Source: an uncultured Peptococcaceae bacterium (lineage in GTDB: Bacteria > Bacillota > Dehalobacteriia > UBA4068 > UBA4997). Taken from it: a stretch of DNA of 5,678 nucleotides. The position numbers were made by a program, and so were the translations under genes. Where the stretch lies: contig CANQSW010000089.1 of assembly GCA_947626615.1 (NCBI GenBank), forward strand, positions 1 through 5,678. Direction: 5' to 3'. Every line of letters starts with the position of its first letter. Within the stretch, counting starts at the first letter, position 1. Positions 5,310-5,678 of the stretch are shown in pieces. The notes under the pieces were generated by a model, which was not told the origin of the DNA, did not search any database, and saw only the letters and a program-made list of their open reading frames with translations.

Positions 5310-5678
5310 TTGGGAAAAATTAAAGCGCATGAGTTGGCCAAAGAGCTGAGCGTGGAGAGCAAACGTCTGGTGGAATACCTGCAAAAGCAGGGCTTCGCCG
5401 TGAAAAATCACATGACCGGGCTGGAAGAAGACGCTATCGCCGCCGCCCGCCGTTATTTCGGCAAGGCGGAGGAGCCAAAGCCCGTGGTCAAGCGTATCAC
5501 CAAAGACGCGCAGGCCGCCGAACGCGCCAAACAGGAGCAGGCCGTGCCGGGCTTCCACCCCGTTGTGAAGCGCATCAAAAAAGAGGTGGTGGAGGCCGAG
5601 CGCGCCGCGCAGGCCGAGGCTGCCGCTAAGCCGGAAGAAGCGCCGGAGGCGCCGCAGCCCGCAGCGCCGCAGCCCGCA
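5310..5678 (+). CDS. infB: Translation initiation factor IF-2, N-terminal part (3' end outside window)
   Basis: 123 codons are open to the window end. The start is TTG 5310, giving the classic IF-2N domain (M)GKIKAHELAKELSVESKRL followed by VEYLQKQGFAVKNHMTGLEEDAI (about 1-45). IF-2 is the GTPase that brings initiator fMet-tRNA to the 30S P site and drives subunit joining; the GTPase and tRNA-binding domains lie beyond the window. After residue 50 comes the variable, low-complexity linker: a charged region with an imperfect 26-residue repeat (PVVKRI at 58-63 and 84-89; AERA at 70-73 and 96-99), then an Ala/Pro/Glu-rich stretch ending PQPAAPQPA, as in many IF-2 proteins. It follows ylxQ after an 84-base leader in the conserved operon. 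Confidence 0.97.
   Translation, partial: MGKIKAHELAKELSVESKRLVEYLQKQGFAVKNHMTGLEEDAIAAARRYFGKAEEPKPVVKRITKDAQAAERAKQEQAVPGFHPVVKRIKKEVVEAERAAQAEAAAKPEEAPEAPQPAAPQPA

Overview
The window looks like chromosomal, housekeeping DNA of a GC-rich bacterium, most likely a member of the Bacillota. The pairing of a DnaD-domain protein with a zinc-finger DnaC/DnaI-type helicase loader, the strong AGGAGG/AGGTGA ribosome binding sites, and the gene order rimP-nusA-rnpM(ylxR)-ylxQ-infB with a NusA lacking the acidic repeats of enterobacteria all point that way. The high GC would fit a Negativicutes-like or other GC-rich lineage, but this is inference and no 16S or other diagnostic marker is present. All convincing genes are on the + strand. 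There is no sign of mobile elements, tRNA/rRNA genes or CRISPR arrays, and no gene-free stretch exceeds about 140 bases.

Region 1 (1-2777) is a tight gene run: the 3' part of a DnaD-domain replication protein, a helicase-loader AAA+ ATPase whose reading frame is broken in the middle, a HAD-superfamily phosphatase-like hydrolase overlapping it by one base (TAATG), and a nitrilase-superfamily amidase. The first two belong to replication restart/initiation. The other two look metabolic and are probably co-transcribed passengers.

Region 2 (2778-2916) is the regulatory boundary. It holds a near-consensus sigma-A/sigma-70-type promoter (TTGACA, 17-bp spacer, TATATT, with TG extension). The -35 box lies in the loop of a 10-bp GC-rich inverted repeat, and the -10 box lies in the T-rich tail that follows, so the element may also end transcripts of the upstream genes. 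About 20 bases into the predicted new transcript comes a second stem-loop with a run of seven T, which resembles an attenuator, then a small GC hairpin directly before the rimP ribosome binding site.

Region 3 (2917-5678) is the conserved translation/transcription operon: rimP (30S maturation), nusA (elongation/termination factor), rnpM/ylxR (RNase P modulator), ylxQ (L7Ae-like RNA-binding protein) and the N-terminal part of infB (translation initiation factor IF-2, running off the window). The infB leader is AT-rich and contains a perfect tandem 12-bp duplication and a GC hairpin. infB starts at TTG.

No new multi-gene system is visible. The points most worth checking are the broken helicase loader, the interlocked terminator/promoter/attenuator upstream of rimP, and the infB leader.
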